From contig DASRAU010000004.1 in the NCBI GenBank assembly GCA_035638075.1, positions 62,001-126,000 of the forward strand: a stretch of 64,000 bases of DNA. The letters run 5' to 3'. Shown piece after piece: positions 52,759-61,086 of the stretch. This DNA comes from DASRAU01 sp035638075. GTDB lineage: Bacteria; Acidobacteriota; Polarisedimenticolia; Gp22-AA2. Made by a program: the position numbers and the translations under genes. Numbering within the stretch: the first letter of the stretch is position 1; the number at the start of each line of letters is the position of its first letter. The notes below the pieces were generated by a model. That model did not search any database and was not told where the DNA came from. It worked only from the letters and a program-made list of their open reading frames with translations.

Positions 52759-52797
52759 GAGCCGCTTCCGAATTCATGAAGCGGCTCTCTTTTTTTG
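52759..52797 (+). terminator. Intrinsic terminator after the 66-residue gene
   Basis: GAGCCGCTTC (52759-52768) pairs perfectly with GAAGCGGCTC (52778-52787) across a nine-base loop; TCT and seven T follow. Confidence 0.95.
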
Positions 52798-52821
52798 TGG
52801 AGTGGCCGATGCCCGCCCGTC

Positions 52822-54171
52822 CTACCCGAGGACGGAGAGGTCGGGCTGGGGCAGCGGCGGCCCGGGGCGCGCGAACAGGTATCCCTGCGCGAAGCGCACG
52901 CCGATCCTCTGCAGGCAGCGCAGCTCCTCGACGGTCTCGACGCCTTCGGCGATGAGCGTCGTGCCGCTCGACGAGGAGAAGCGGGCGATGGTCGCGGTCA
53001 GGTCCTGCTTGATCGGGTGCAGGTGGATGTCGCGGATCAGCGCCATGTCGATCTTGATGAAGTTCGGGCGCAGCTCGGCCACCGACTTCAGCCCGGAGTA
53101 GCCCGAGCCGACGTCGTCCACCGCCAGCCGGAAGCCGTGGAACTGGAAGTAGTTCAGCATCTGCCGGAAGGCTTCGTACTCCTGCACCGCCGAGTGCTCG
53201 GTGATCTCCAGCACCACCTGGCTCGGCTTCAGGTCGGCCTCGCCCAGGAGCGTGAAGATCTCCTCCGAGCGCAGGGCCGGGTCGTAGATCGAATCGGGCT
53301 CCATGTTGAGGAACAGGAGCTGGTCGGCGCGGAAGCTCTTGAGCCCGCGGATGGCGCGCTCGCGGCAGAGGCGCTCGAGCTTCCAGACCGAGTCGTTCTC
53401 GTAGGCGGCCTTGAAGAGCTGGTCCGGCCCGGCGAACGACGGCGTCGTGAGCCGGGTGAGCGCCTCGAAGCCGATGGCCCGGCGCTCGACCATGTCCACC
53501 ACCGGCTGGTAGACCGCCTGGATGGCGCCGGTCCTGAGCACCTCCTTGAACTGCATCGCGACCTTGCGCTGCTCCCGGTTGCGCTCCTGGATCGAGTCCG
53601 CGAACGCCTCCTCGAGCGCGGCGTAGACGCGCCGCTCGAAGCGCAGCGCCTGGTCGTTGCTGAGGACGGCGCAGCCGACGTAGACGCCGAAGCGCTCCTG
53701 CACGCTCGGGTTCAGCCGGTCCTTCACGAAGCGCGCGAGGCTCTGGGCGACGCGGCGGCGCACCTTGTCGATGTTGGGATAGGAGATCTGGTCGCTGCCG
53801 CGCGGCGGGGCCAGGAGCACCACGAAGGCGTTGCCGCTGATCATCACCTCGGCGAGCTGGTCCTCGCGGCGCAGCGTCTCCTGCTTCACCTGCACCAGGA
53901 ACGACGCGATGTCGCGCACCAGCGACTCGTAGCCCTGGCGGCCCAGCGTCTGCTCCACCTTCTCGTTCTGCAGGATGCTGATCGACAGGAGGCCCAGCTC
54001 CTTCGACTCCTTCAGCATGTTGCGGATGCGGCCGAGCAGGAGCGGAACGGTCGGGAGGTCGGTGACCCGGTCGTACAGCAGGTCCGTGAGAGCGCCGGCG
54101 TCCTGGGACTCCCCGCGGGCGCGGAGCTCCTCCAGGAACTTCTGCTTGCGTGACGACGAGGCGGCGGCCAT
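52822..54171 (-). CDS. EAL-domain cyclic di-GMP phosphodiesterase with degenerate GGDEF-like N-domain
   Basis: A 449-residue cytoplasmic protein. The N-terminal part (about 30-190) has a GGDEF-like layout (LLYDRVTDLPTVPLLLGRI) but no GGDEF motif. The EAL domain keeps its catalytic set: QPVVDMVERRAIGFEALTRL, FLNMEPDSI, VLEITEHSAV, AVDDVGSGYSGL, FIKIDMALI and IAEGVETVEE. So c-di-GMP hydrolysis is likely and synthesis is not. It follows the GGDEF gene by 18 bases on the same strand, forming a make-and-break pair. Confidence 0.9.
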   Translation of the reverse strand: MAAASSSRKQKFLEELRARGESQDAGALTDLLYDRVTDLPTVPLLLGRIRNMLKESKELGLLSISILQNEKVEQTLGRQGYESLVRDIASFLVQVKQETLRREDQLAEVMISGNAFVVLLAPPRGSDQISYPNIDKVRRRVAQSLARFVKDRLNPSVQERFGVYVGCAVLSNDQALRFERRVYAALEEAFADSIQERNREQRKVAMQFKEVLRTGAIQAVYQPVVDMVERRAIGFEALTRLTTPSFAGPDQLFKAAYENDSVWKLERLCRERAIRGLKSFRADQLLFLNMEPDSIYDPALRSEEIFTLLGEADLKPSQVVLEITEHSAVQEYEAFRQMLNYFQFHGFRLAVDDVGSGYSGLKSVAELRPNFIKIDMALIRDIHLHPIKQDLTATIARFSSSSGTTLIAEGVETVEELRCLQRIGVRFAQGYLFARPGPPLPQPDLSVLG

Positions 54172-54189
54172 GGCTCCCGATCTCCCCCG

Positions 54190-55467
54190 CTACCCGCTCT
54201 GCGGGTGGTAGACGACGTCATCGGCGTCGTCGGAGAAGTACTTCGGCTCGCTCGCCAGGACGCGGTTGCGCCCCGCCTTCTTGGCCCGGTAGAGCGCGGC
54301 GTCGGCGGCGGCGATGAGATCGGCGCTGGTCAGCCCGTCGTCCGGGAAAGTGGCGATCCCCCCCGAGAGGGAGACGCACTTCAGCGGCTGCGATTCGCGG
54401 GCGGCGAACGGGTGCGACGCGAGCTTGTCGCGGATGCGCTCCGCCGCCTGCAGCGCCCCCTTCTTCGGCGCGTGCGCCAGGAGCACGATGAACTCCTCGC
54501 CGCCGAACCGCGCCGCGACGTCGTCCGGGCGCACCGTGTCGCGCAGGATCTCGCCGGTGGACTTGAGCACCTCGTCCCCCGCCTGGTGTCCCTGGGTGTC
54601 GTTGTAGTGCTTGAAGTGATCGAGATCGAAGATGAAGAGCGAGAAGGGGTGGTGCCCCTTGCTCGCCTCGAGCAGCACGTTCGACAGGCGCTCCATGAAG
54701 AAGCGCTTGTTGAAGAGCCTGGTCAGCCCGTCGATGTTCGCCATCTCCTGTGTCTTGTTGAACAGGTCGTGGTTGTAGAGGGCGATGCTGCCGAGGTCGG
54801 CGATGAGGCTCAGGATCGATTTCTCGTGCTTGTAGTGCCGCTTGAGGCCGCCGGCGCTGATGACGCCGCGCACCTTGCCCTCGTGGATCATCGGCGCGCA
54901 CAGCTCGACGTTGAACTGGAAGTGGCCCGGCGCGTCGATGTTCGCGCCGGTCAGCCGCTTCTCGCGGATGAAGTCGTCCACGTCCATGGCCAGGCCGTTC
55001 TGCGCCACGAGCCCCAGGCGCCCCTCGCCGAACTCGATCTGGAACTGCTTGGCGAAGTCGGCCGGCAGTCCCATCTGACGCACCAGCGCCAGCTTGTTGA
55101 TGCGCTCCTCGAGCAGGAAGATGAGGATCTGCGACGGCGCGAAGAGCTGCTCGAGGATGCGCATGATCTGCATCGGGATCTCGCGGCGGTCGATGCGCGA
55201 GTTCATCCGCCGGGTGAACTCCGGCAGGAGCTGCATGAAGTTGCTGAGCGCCGCGTTGTCGCTCTCGAGGCGGGAGACCGTTTTCTGCAGATCGCGCAGG
55301 ACCGACCCGGCCGGATCGGGCTGTTCCGCCCGCGGGCGGGCGGCCGGGCGGCCGGGCGAAGCCGCGGCCCGCCGCCACAGGTAGAGAAAGAGGCCCGCCA
55401 CCAGGAGCCCGACGACGGCTCCGCCCCAGGCTGTGTGTTCCTGCAGGTATGTGATCGTCTCGTTCAC
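54190..55467 (-). CDS. Membrane diguanylate cyclase with GAF-like sensor
   Basis: A 425-residue protein: one N-terminal transmembrane helix (about 12-31), coiled coil, a GAF-like domain (about 85-240, with ILIFLLEERINKLALVRQMG and APMIHEGKVRGVISAGGL), then a GGDEF domain with ANIDGLTRLFNKRFFMERL, the active site RFGGEEFIVLL and an RxxD inhibitory site (RPDD) five residues before it. Product-inhibited c-di-GMP synthesis is expected. GTG start at 55467 is chosen because the longer frame has no domain match. Upstream and divergent is a BtuF-like gene. Confidence 0.92.
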   Translation of the reverse strand: MNETITYLQEHTAWGGAVVGLLVAGLFLYLWRRAAASPGRPAARPRAEQPDPAGSVLRDLQKTVSRLESDNAALSNFMQLLPEFTRRMNSRIDRREIPMQIMRILEQLFAPSQILIFLLEERINKLALVRQMGLPADFAKQFQIEFGEGRLGLVAQNGLAMDVDDFIREKRLTGANIDAPGHFQFNVELCAPMIHEGKVRGVISAGGLKRHYKHEKSILSLIADLGSIALYNHDLFNKTQEMANIDGLTRLFNKRFFMERLSNVLLEASKGHHPFSLFIFDLDHFKHYNDTQGHQAGDEVLKSTGEILRDTVRPDDVAARFGGEEFIVLLAHAPKKGALQAAERIRDKLASHPFAARESQPLKCVSLSGGIATFPDDGLTSADLIAAADAALYRAKKAGRNRVLASEPKYFSDDADDVVYHPQSG

Positions 55468-55607
55468 ACGTGTCCCGGCGGCTCGGAGCCCGCGTTCCCG
55501 CGCCAATGTGTGGCCCGGAGAGGCCCAATTCAAGGCGGGACAGGCGGTTTCGCCCGGGTCTCCCGGGGTGACAAATCTTGACGGTCCTCCGTTTGCGGGC
55601 CTTCGGG

Positions 55608-55613
55608 TAGAGT
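55608..55613 (+). promoter_or_regulatory. -10-like TAGAGT seven bases before the BtuF-like start
   Basis: TAGAGT at 55608-55613; the ATG at 55621 follows after seven bases. A TTGACG at 55578 is 24 bases upstream, too far for a normal pair. Confidence 0.3.
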
Positions 55614-55620
55614 CGCCGCC

Positions 55621-56556
55621 ATGTCGATCTCCACCGTGGCCCGGCGTCCCGCGTGGCGTGGCGTGGCGCTGGCGCTCGCGATCGCCCTGGGCTGCGCGGC
55701 GCCGGCCTGCCGGGGCAACGCGCACCGGGCGCCGGAAGGACCGCAAGGCGGAGTGCGTGACGGCCTGGGACGGCTCGTCGTGATCCCGGCGACGCCAAGG
55801 CGCATCGTGACCCTCGCGCCGAACGCCACCGACACCATCGCGGCGCTCGGGGTCGGCGACCGGCTGGTCGGGGTGAGCGATTTCTGCCAGCCCCCGCCCG
55901 AGGCGAAGGAGGTCAAGCGGGTGGGTGGCCTCCTGACCCCCGACCTCGAGGTGATCCGGGCGTTGAAGCCCGACCTTCTGGTCGGATCGACGAGCGGCAA
56001 CGATCCCGGCCTCGCCTCCGAGGCCCAGGCGCTCGGCATTCCCCTCTTCATCCTGAATGCGGAGACGGTCGAGCAGGTCCTCGAGGGGATCGGCGGGCTC
56101 GGCGCCGCCCTCGGCGAACAGGCCAGGGCGACGGCGCTCGTGCAAAATCTGAAAGCGCGGCTCGAGGCGGTCGACCGGCGCGTGGCCGGCCGGCCACGAC
56201 CGCGGGTTCTCTACATCGTGTGGGGAGATCCGCTGGTGGTCCCCGGGGCGAAGGCGTTCTTGACCGACGCCATCCGGCGGGCCGGCGGCGACTCAGTCAC
56301 GGACGACGCGCCGGCCGCCCACCCGACCTACAGCATCGAGGCGGCGATCGCGCGTTCCCCCGAGGTCATCCTGACGAGCGAGTACAACCGGGCCGACGCC
56401 GAGAAACTGAAGAAGGATCCCGCCTGGCAGTCGGTGCCGGCCGTGGCGTCGGGCAAGGTCTACGTCGTGGGGGACGAGCTGGTCAGGCCGGGGCCGGCGA
56501 TCGTGGGCGGCATCGAGGAAATGGCCCGCCGGCTCCATCCGGAAACCGCCCCATAA
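55621..56556 (+). CDS. BtuF-like periplasmic substrate-binding protein
   Basis: A 311-residue class III binding protein with an export signal (RGVALALAIALGCAAPAC; possibly a lipoprotein). Blocks: IVTLAPNATDTIAALGVGDR, GVSDFCQPPPEAKEVKRVGG, LKPDLLVGSTSGND and VYVVGDELVRPGPAIVGGI are typical of cobalamin or siderophore binding proteins of the BtuF/FhuD family. No permease or ATPase gene is nearby. A B12-dependent radical SAM enzyme at 40.5 kb gives a reason to import cobalamin, but the ligand is not proven. Confidence 0.85.
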   Translation: MSISTVARRPAWRGVALALAIALGCAAPACRGNAHRAPEGPQGGVRDGLGRLVVIPATPRRIVTLAPNATDTIAALGVGDRLVGVSDFCQPPPEAKEVKRVGGLLTPDLEVIRALKPDLLVGSTSGNDPGLASEAQALGIPLFILNAETVEQVLEGIGGLGAALGEQARATALVQNLKARLEAVDRRVAGRPRPRVLYIVWGDPLVVPGAKAFLTDAIRRAGGDSVTDDAPAAHPTYSIEAAIARSPEVILTSEYNRADAEKLKKDPAWQSVPAVASGKVYVVGDELVRPGPAIVGGIEEMARRLHPETAP

Positions 56557-56563
56557 AAATCAA

Positions 56564-56590
56564 GCCGTGCGGGCACGATGCCCGCACGGC
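56564..56590 (-). terminator. Perfect hairpin, terminator-like on the minus strand
   Basis: GCCGTGCGGGCA (56564-56575) and TGCCCGCACGGC (56579-56590), a 12-bp perfect stem with a three-base loop. On the minus strand it is followed by TTGATTTTTATGG, suiting termination of the gene ending at 56794, about 200 bases before; it also lies 7 bases after the BtuF-like stop. Confidence 0.6.
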
Positions 56591-56793
56591 CGGGGGATCG
56601 AGGAGGGGGCACCCGTCTGCCCCTCCTCCGGAACGCCTTGAATTGTGCCATCAAGACTTCGGAAGAGAAGCCGGCCCTGCGGCTGGTTGGTGCACGAACA
56701 CCGCGCCCGACCGGCCGGAAACCGCCGACCGGCGCGGGGCGCCGGCGGCCCCATCATCTTGAATAGAGGGACGACGGAGAGCGGGTCAGGAAA

Positions 56794-57384
56794 TCAGTAG
56801 GCGCCGCCGAGGACGATCGTCATGCCGATGTTCGGCTCGAGATACGTGATCTCGTTGCCGCCGTCGCTGAAGCTGACGCGGCGCACATCGAAGCGGAACC
56901 CGGCGCGCGCGCCGCCGAACAGGCGGATGCCGCCGCCGATGTTCCACGAGGAGTGCACCTGGTCGCCGATCGCCTCGGGGTCGGAAACGAAGCCGAAGCT
57001 GCTGGTGTTGATGACGCCGATGCCGCCCGCGGCGTACAGCACCACCTTGTCGCGGCGGTGCACGAAGAAGTTGTAGAGGTAATCCACCTGACCGCCGAGC
57101 AGGTCGACCGTCACGTCGATGTCGGGGCTGTCGGTCGATCCGCCGAAGAACCCGAACTCGACCATGTGGTGCTTGGTCCAGTGGTAACCGAAGCGGAAGC
57201 CGATGTCCCAGGTGTTGTCGAGCAGCGTCGCCCCGTCCACCTTGTCGAACCGGAACTGGCCGAAGTAGGGATTGACCTCCCAGGCTTTCTCGCGATTCTG
57301 GGCCCACGCGGGAGCGGCGAGCGTGCACAAGGACAGGAACGCCGCCAACGGCACCACTTTCCAGACCCGGAACGCCGTCATCAT
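56794..57384 (-). CDS. Outer-membrane beta-barrel protein
   Basis: A 196-residue protein with a signal peptide (VVPLAAFLSLCTLAAPAWAQ) and alternating-hydrophobic strands ending in an aromatic residue (GMTIVLGGAY), the usual signal for barrel insertion. Strands such as WDIGFRFGYHWTKHHMVEFG, VDYLYNFFVHRRDKVVLYAA and SWNIGGGIRLFGGARAGFRF suggest an eight-stranded OmpW/OmpA-like barrel. No enzymatic or binding motif. Start at 57384 or 57381, after GGGGGA. Divergent from fdhD. The gap of 237 bases after it holds only the hairpin at 56564. Confidence 0.8.
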   Translation of the reverse strand: MMTAFRVWKVVPLAAFLSLCTLAAPAWAQNREKAWEVNPYFGQFRFDKVDGATLLDNTWDIGFRFGYHWTKHHMVEFGFFGGSTDSPDIDVTVDLLGGQVDYLYNFFVHRRDKVVLYAAGGIGVINTSSFGFVSDPEAIGDQVHSSWNIGGGIRLFGGARAGFRFDVRRVSFSDGGNEITYLEPNIGMTIVLGGAY

Positions 57385-57508
57385 TCCCCCGTGGATTGGT
57401 GGCAAAACGAGCGCATACCTTTGCAGAACCCCCCTGCCCTGTCAAGCCCGAGCCACGGGCAGAACCGGCCGGAATGCGGGGGAGGCGCCGCGTCCGGCGC
57501 CCGTTGGC

Positions 57509-57514
57509 TACAAT
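57509..57514 (+). promoter_or_regulatory. -10 box seven bases before the fdhD start
   Basis: TACAAT at 57509-57514 and ATG at 57522, separated by seven bases, with no Shine-Dalgarno: a good leaderless candidate. Confidence 0.45.
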
Positions 57515-57521
57515 ACCGGTC

Positions 57522-58337
57522 ATGAGCGCATCCGCGGTCGAAACCCGCACCCTCCTCAAGGTCCGCGACGGACGAAGCGACGCCGCCGCCGAGGACTGGG
57601 TGGTGGTCGAAGAGCCGCTGGAGATCCGCGTCGGCGGCGAGACCCTCGCCGTGGTCATGCGGACGCCCGGCGACGACCTGGAGCTCGCGGCGGGATTCGC
57701 CCTGACCGAGGGGGTGGTCTCCGAGCCGCGCGGCCTGGGAACCATCCGCCGCTGTCCGGAGGCGAAGGACGGCGGCGAGAACGCCATCGACATCACGCTC
57801 GCCCCCGGCTTCACGTTCGACTCCGAGGGGCTGCGGCGCGCGCTGGTCGCGAACGCCGCGTGCGGCCTGTGCGGGCGCGCCTCGCTCGAAGCGCTCGCTG
57901 GCCGCGCGCGCCCCAGCACGTCGGGCCTGCGGATCCCGTACGCGGTCGTGCTCGACCTGCCGCGCCGCCTCGCGGAAGCGCAGGGCGTCTTCCGCCGCAC
58001 CGGCGCCCTGCACGCGGCGGCGCTCTTCGACGCGGTCGGGACGCTCCTCGTGGCGCGCGAGGACGTCGGCCGCCACAACGCCGTGGACAAGGTGATCGGC
58101 CGGGCGATCTTCGACGACCTGCCGCTCGGCGATCTCGCGCTCCTCGTCTCCGGTCGCACCTCGTTCGAGATCCTCCAGAAGGCGGCGGTCGCGGGGATCC
58201 CGATGGTCGCGGCGGTCTCCGGCCCGACGACGCTGGCGATCGAGACCGCCCGCGCCTTCAACATCACGCTGGTCAACTTCCTGCGCCCGGGGGGCATGAA
58301 CATCGCCTCCGCCCCGGAGCGCATCACCGGCCTGTGA
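57522..58337 (+). CDS. fdhD: Formate dehydrogenase sulfur-carrier/insertion protein FdhD
   Basis: Transfers sulfur to the molybdenum cofactor of formate dehydrogenase. 271 residues. The CxxC of the sulfur relay is in ANAACGLCGRASLEAL; other blocks are VVEEPLEIRVGGETLAVVMR, TPGDDLELAAGFALTEG, REDVGRHNAVDKVIGRAI and VSGRTSFEILQKAAVAGIP. No formate dehydrogenase genes are in the window, so its client is elsewhere or is another molybdoenzyme. ispH follows after 25 bases. Confidence 0.95.
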   Translation: MSASAVETRTLLKVRDGRSDAAAEDWVVVEEPLEIRVGGETLAVVMRTPGDDLELAAGFALTEGVVSEPRGLGTIRRCPEAKDGGENAIDITLAPGFTFDSEGLRRALVANAACGLCGRASLEALAGRARPSTSGLRIPYAVVLDLPRRLAEAQGVFRRTGALHAAALFDAVGTLLVAREDVGRHNAVDKVIGRAIFDDLPLGDLALLVSGRTSFEILQKAAVAGIPMVAAVSGPTTLAIETARAFNITLVNFLRPGGMNIASAPERITGL

Positions 58338-58362
58338 CGCCGCGAGCGACCGAGCAGCGACC

Positions 58363-59559
58363 ATGACGACAACCCCCGGCAACTACTTCCAGCGCGGCTT
58401 CGGCCTGAAGGCGGAGGTCTCGCCGCACCTGCACGCCGACTACCACAGCGGCCTGGTCGAGCGGCTGAAGTCGTCCGGCCACCGCCTCGAAGCCGGCGAC
58501 CTCACGTTCCTCCTGGCGCGCGAGTTCGGCTTCTGCTACGGCGTCGAGCGCGCGGTCGAGTACGCGTACGAGACGCGCCGCCGCTTCCCCGACCGCGCCA
58601 TCTGGCTGACCGGCGAGATCATCCACAACCCGCACGTCAACCAGCGGCTCCAGGAGATGGGGATCGGCTTCCTGCGCGAGGCCTCGGGCGAAGGGCCCGG
58701 GCTCGACGCGGTCAAGCGCGAGGACGTGGTGATCCTGCCGGCCTTCGGGGTCACCGTGCAGGAGATGCAGGCGCTGCGCGAGCGGGGCTGCATCCTGGTG
58801 GACACGACCTGCGGCTCGGTGCTCAACGTCTGGAAGAACGTCGACCGCTTCTCGGCCTCGGGCTTCACCGCACTCATCCACGGCAAGTACGCGCACGAGG
58901 AGACGCGCGCCACCGCCTCTCGCACCACCCGCCAGGCGGGCGGGCGCTACCTCATCGTGCGCGACCGGAAGGAGTCGGCGAGGGTCTGCGACTACATCCG
59001 CGCGGGCGGCAACCGGGAGGCGTTCCTGCGCGACTTCGCGCCCGCGTGCTCCCCCGGCTTCGACCCCGACCGCGACCTGGCGCGCGTCGGGCTGGCGAAC
59101 CAGACGACCATGCTGTCGTCCGAGTCGCTGCAGATCCAGGAGGAGATCCGCCAGGCGCTCGCCGACCGCTGGGGCGCGGCGTCGATCGAAGACCACTTCC
59201 GCGCCTTCGACACCATCTGCAGCGCCACCCAGGACCGGCAGGACGCGATCGTCGAGCTCCTGGGACAGAAGCCGGACCTGATGGTCGTCATCGGCGGCTA
59301 CAACAGCAGCAACACCAACCACCTGACGGCGCTCGCCGGGCGCTCGGTCCCGACCTTCCACATCGAGGACGCGACCTGCATCGAGTCGGCCGGAAGCATC
59401 CGGCACAAGCCTTTCGGTCAGACGGCCGAGCGCCGCACCGAGGGATGGCTGCCCCAGGGACCGGTGGTCATCGGCCTGACCGCAGGCGCCTCGACGCCGA
59501 ACAACAAGATTGGAGAGGTCGTGGCGGCCATTGCCGGGCTGCGCGGCGCCGAGGTCTGA
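58363..59559 (+). CDS. ispH: 4-hydroxy-3-methylbut-2-enyl diphosphate reductase, long (cyanobacterial/plant) type
   Basis: Last step of the MEP isoprenoid pathway, making IPP and DMAPP. 398 residues, with the N-terminal extension of the cyanobacterial and chloroplast form rather than the ~315-residue E. coli form. Three [4Fe-4S] cysteines are in AREFGFCYGVERAVEYAY, ILVDTTCGSVLNVWKN and FDTICSATQDRQDAI; other blocks are TGEIIHNPHVNQRL, IGGYNSSNTNHL and GLTAGASTPNN. It links to the prenyl-kinase/UbiA cassette by metabolism. Confidence 0.95.
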   Translation: MTTTPGNYFQRGFGLKAEVSPHLHADYHSGLVERLKSSGHRLEAGDLTFLLAREFGFCYGVERAVEYAYETRRRFPDRAIWLTGEIIHNPHVNQRLQEMGIGFLREASGEGPGLDAVKREDVVILPAFGVTVQEMQALRERGCILVDTTCGSVLNVWKNVDRFSASGFTALIHGKYAHEETRATASRTTRQAGGRYLIVRDRKESARVCDYIRAGGNREAFLRDFAPACSPGFDPDRDLARVGLANQTTMLSSESLQIQEEIRQALADRWGAASIEDHFRAFDTICSATQDRQDAIVELLGQKPDLMVVIGGYNSSNTNHLTALAGRSVPTFHIEDATCIESAGSIRHKPFGQTAERRTEGWLPQGPVVIGLTAGASTPNNKIGEVVAAIAGLRGAEV

Positions 59560-59601
59560 CCGCGGGGGCGCCGTCCGCGGTGCCGTCGGGCCGCCGGACG
59601 C

Positions 59602-59629
59602 TTGGTGAGGGCCCCCCGCCTGTGATAAT
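59602..59629 (+). promoter_or_regulatory. Candidate promoter of the ferredoxin-kinase pair
   Basis: TTGGTG (59602-59607), 16 bases, GATAAT (59624-59629), also preceded by TGT as an extended -10. The ATG is 30 bases downstream; no Shine-Dalgarno is seen. Confidence 0.45.
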
Positions 59630-59659
59630 TTTCGCTTTCCTGGGCCGACAAAGACACTG

Positions 59660-60055
59660 ATGGGTCAATTCGAGAAGCACGTGTTCGTCTGCACCTCGGG
59701 TGATTACTGCCCGTTCGACGGCTCCGTCGAGGTGCACCAGTTCCTCAAGGACGGGGTCAAGGCCAGGGGGCTCAAGAAGACGGTGCGCGTGAACAAGGCG
59801 GGTTGCATGGACCAGTGCGGCAACGGACCGATGGTCGTGGTCTATCCCGAGAACGTCTGGTACTCGCACGTGACGCTCGAGAAGGCGGCCCGCATCCTCG
59901 ACGAGCACCTCGCCGGCAACCGGCCGGTGACCGAGTACTTCTACGTCGCCCCGCCCGGCGTGAACAAGAATCCGCAGCGCATCATGGAGATCGAGAAGGC
60001 CCGCGCCGCGCAGGACGCCGCCGGCGCAGCGGGCGGAAAGGGGGCCGCGTCATGA
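59660..60055 (+). CDS. Thioredoxin-like [2Fe-2S] ferredoxin
   Basis: A 131-residue protein: HVFVCTSGDYCPFDGSVEVH and VNKAGCMDQCGNGPMVVVYP hold the four cluster cysteines in the pattern of Shethna-type, thioredoxin-fold ferredoxins. VWYSHVTLEKAARILDEHL is the usual C-terminal helix. An additional Ala/Gly tail follows. It probably passes electrons to an unknown partner and lies downstream of ispH, an Fe-S enzyme that needs them. It overlaps the kinase gene as ATGA. Confidence 0.88.
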   Translation: MGQFEKHVFVCTSGDYCPFDGSVEVHQFLKDGVKARGLKKTVRVNKAGCMDQCGNGPMVVVYPENVWYSHVTLEKAARILDEHLAGNRPVTEYFYVAPPGVNKNPQRIMEIEKARAAQDAAGAAGGKGAAS

Positions 60056-61053
60056 TCCGATCGTCCCTTCCGTGGATGGCCCGTGCCTCGTGGACCGGCG
60101 GCGCGTTCGGGGTCGCGTCGGCGGCGGTGCTGATCGCCCTGATTGGGCTCACGGGCCTTCCGGCCACGGTCGCCGCGCTGATGATCATCGCCGTCGGCTA
60201 CCTCGGCGGCGTGCTCGTGGCGGCGCGCACGCGGCTGCGCGAGGCGGTGCGCTACATCCTGCGCCTGCGCTCCGAGCTGCGCCTCACCCAGGACTACCTG
60301 ATGGAGCAGGGCTCGTCCCGCTCCCTGGGCGTCTGGCTCGAGGCCGCCGGCGCCACCTTCAAGGGCCCGCTCACGACCCTGCAGTCGGAGGCGCGGAGCC
60401 TCGCCGCCGACACGACGCTTCCGGAGAACGTGCGCGCCGCCGCGAAGGCGATCGTGGAGCGCGCCAACGCCTTCGCCGAGGCGATGAAGCCCATCACCAC
60501 CTACAGCCTGGCGACCCCGTCGCGCGCCCCGTTCAACCTCAACATCGTGCTGCGCGAGGCGATCGACCTCTGCCGGCACCGGGCCGAGGAAAAGAAGATC
60601 GCCTTCAAGGAGTTCTACGGCGACCTGCCGCCGGTCTTCGGTCCGGGGACGCGCACGCAGACCGCGCTGCTCAACGTCGTGGTGAACGCCGTCGAGTCGA
60701 TGCCCTTCGGCGGCGGGACGATCGAGATCAAGACCTGGCACGAGGGGAGCAAGGTGATCGCCCGCATCTCCGACGTCGGCATCGGCATCCGCCCGGAGCA
60801 CCTGGCCAAGGTCTTCGATCCTTTCTTCACCACCAAGCCCGACAAGGGCGGCGCCGGTCTCGGGCTGTGGGAGACGCGCGACACGCTCGACCGGCTGGGC
60901 GCGACCATCGACATCGAGAGCACGCCGCACAAGGGAACCGCCGTCATCATGAGCTTCCCGCAGGCGGCGCCCCTCTCGACCGGCCGTGAAGGGACCATCC
61001 ATCCCCAGGAAGTCCCGCGCAACACCGCCGACGACCGCCGCGCCATCGCCTGA
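60052..61053 (+). CDS. Membrane sensor kinase-like protein lacking the phospho-acceptor His
   Basis: A 333-residue protein: two N-terminal membrane helices (about 15-60), a helical hairpin, then a complete HATPase domain (LLNVVVNAVESMPFGG, ISDVGIGIRPEHLAKVFDPF, FFTTKPDKGGAGLGLW). Where HisKA proteins have HExxxPL, this has ATFKGPLTTL: no His. So it cannot autophosphorylate in the usual way; it could bind ATP as a switch. A C-terminal 25-residue polar tail follows. The overlap with a ferredoxin gene suggests redox input, by inference only. Confidence 0.8.
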   Translation: MIRSSLPWMARASWTGGAFGVASAAVLIALIGLTGLPATVAALMIIAVGYLGGVLVAARTRLREAVRYILRLRSELRLTQDYLMEQGSSRSLGVWLEAAGATFKGPLTTLQSEARSLAADTTLPENVRAAAKAIVERANAFAEAMKPITTYSLATPSRAPFNLNIVLREAIDLCRHRAEEKKIAFKEFYGDLPPVFGPGTRTQTALLNVVVNAVESMPFGGGTIEIKTWHEGSKVIARISDVGIGIRPEHLAKVFDPFFTTKPDKGGAGLGLWETRDTLDRLGATIDIESTPHKGTAVIMSFPQAAPLSTGREGTIHPQEVPRNTADDRRAIA

Positions 61054-61086
61054 TCCCGGGCGCCGCGACGCCCGACTCCGTTCTGT

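Noticed and set aside
55578..55613. TTGACG and TAGAGT as a promoter pair for the BtuF-like gene
   Set aside because: The spacer is 24 bases, too long for a standard promoter; the TAGAGT is kept only as a -10-like element.
57385..57521. Minus-strand TTGACA with TATGCT upstream of the outer-membrane barrel gene
   Set aside because: The two hexamers are 22 bases apart, so they do not form a normal promoter.
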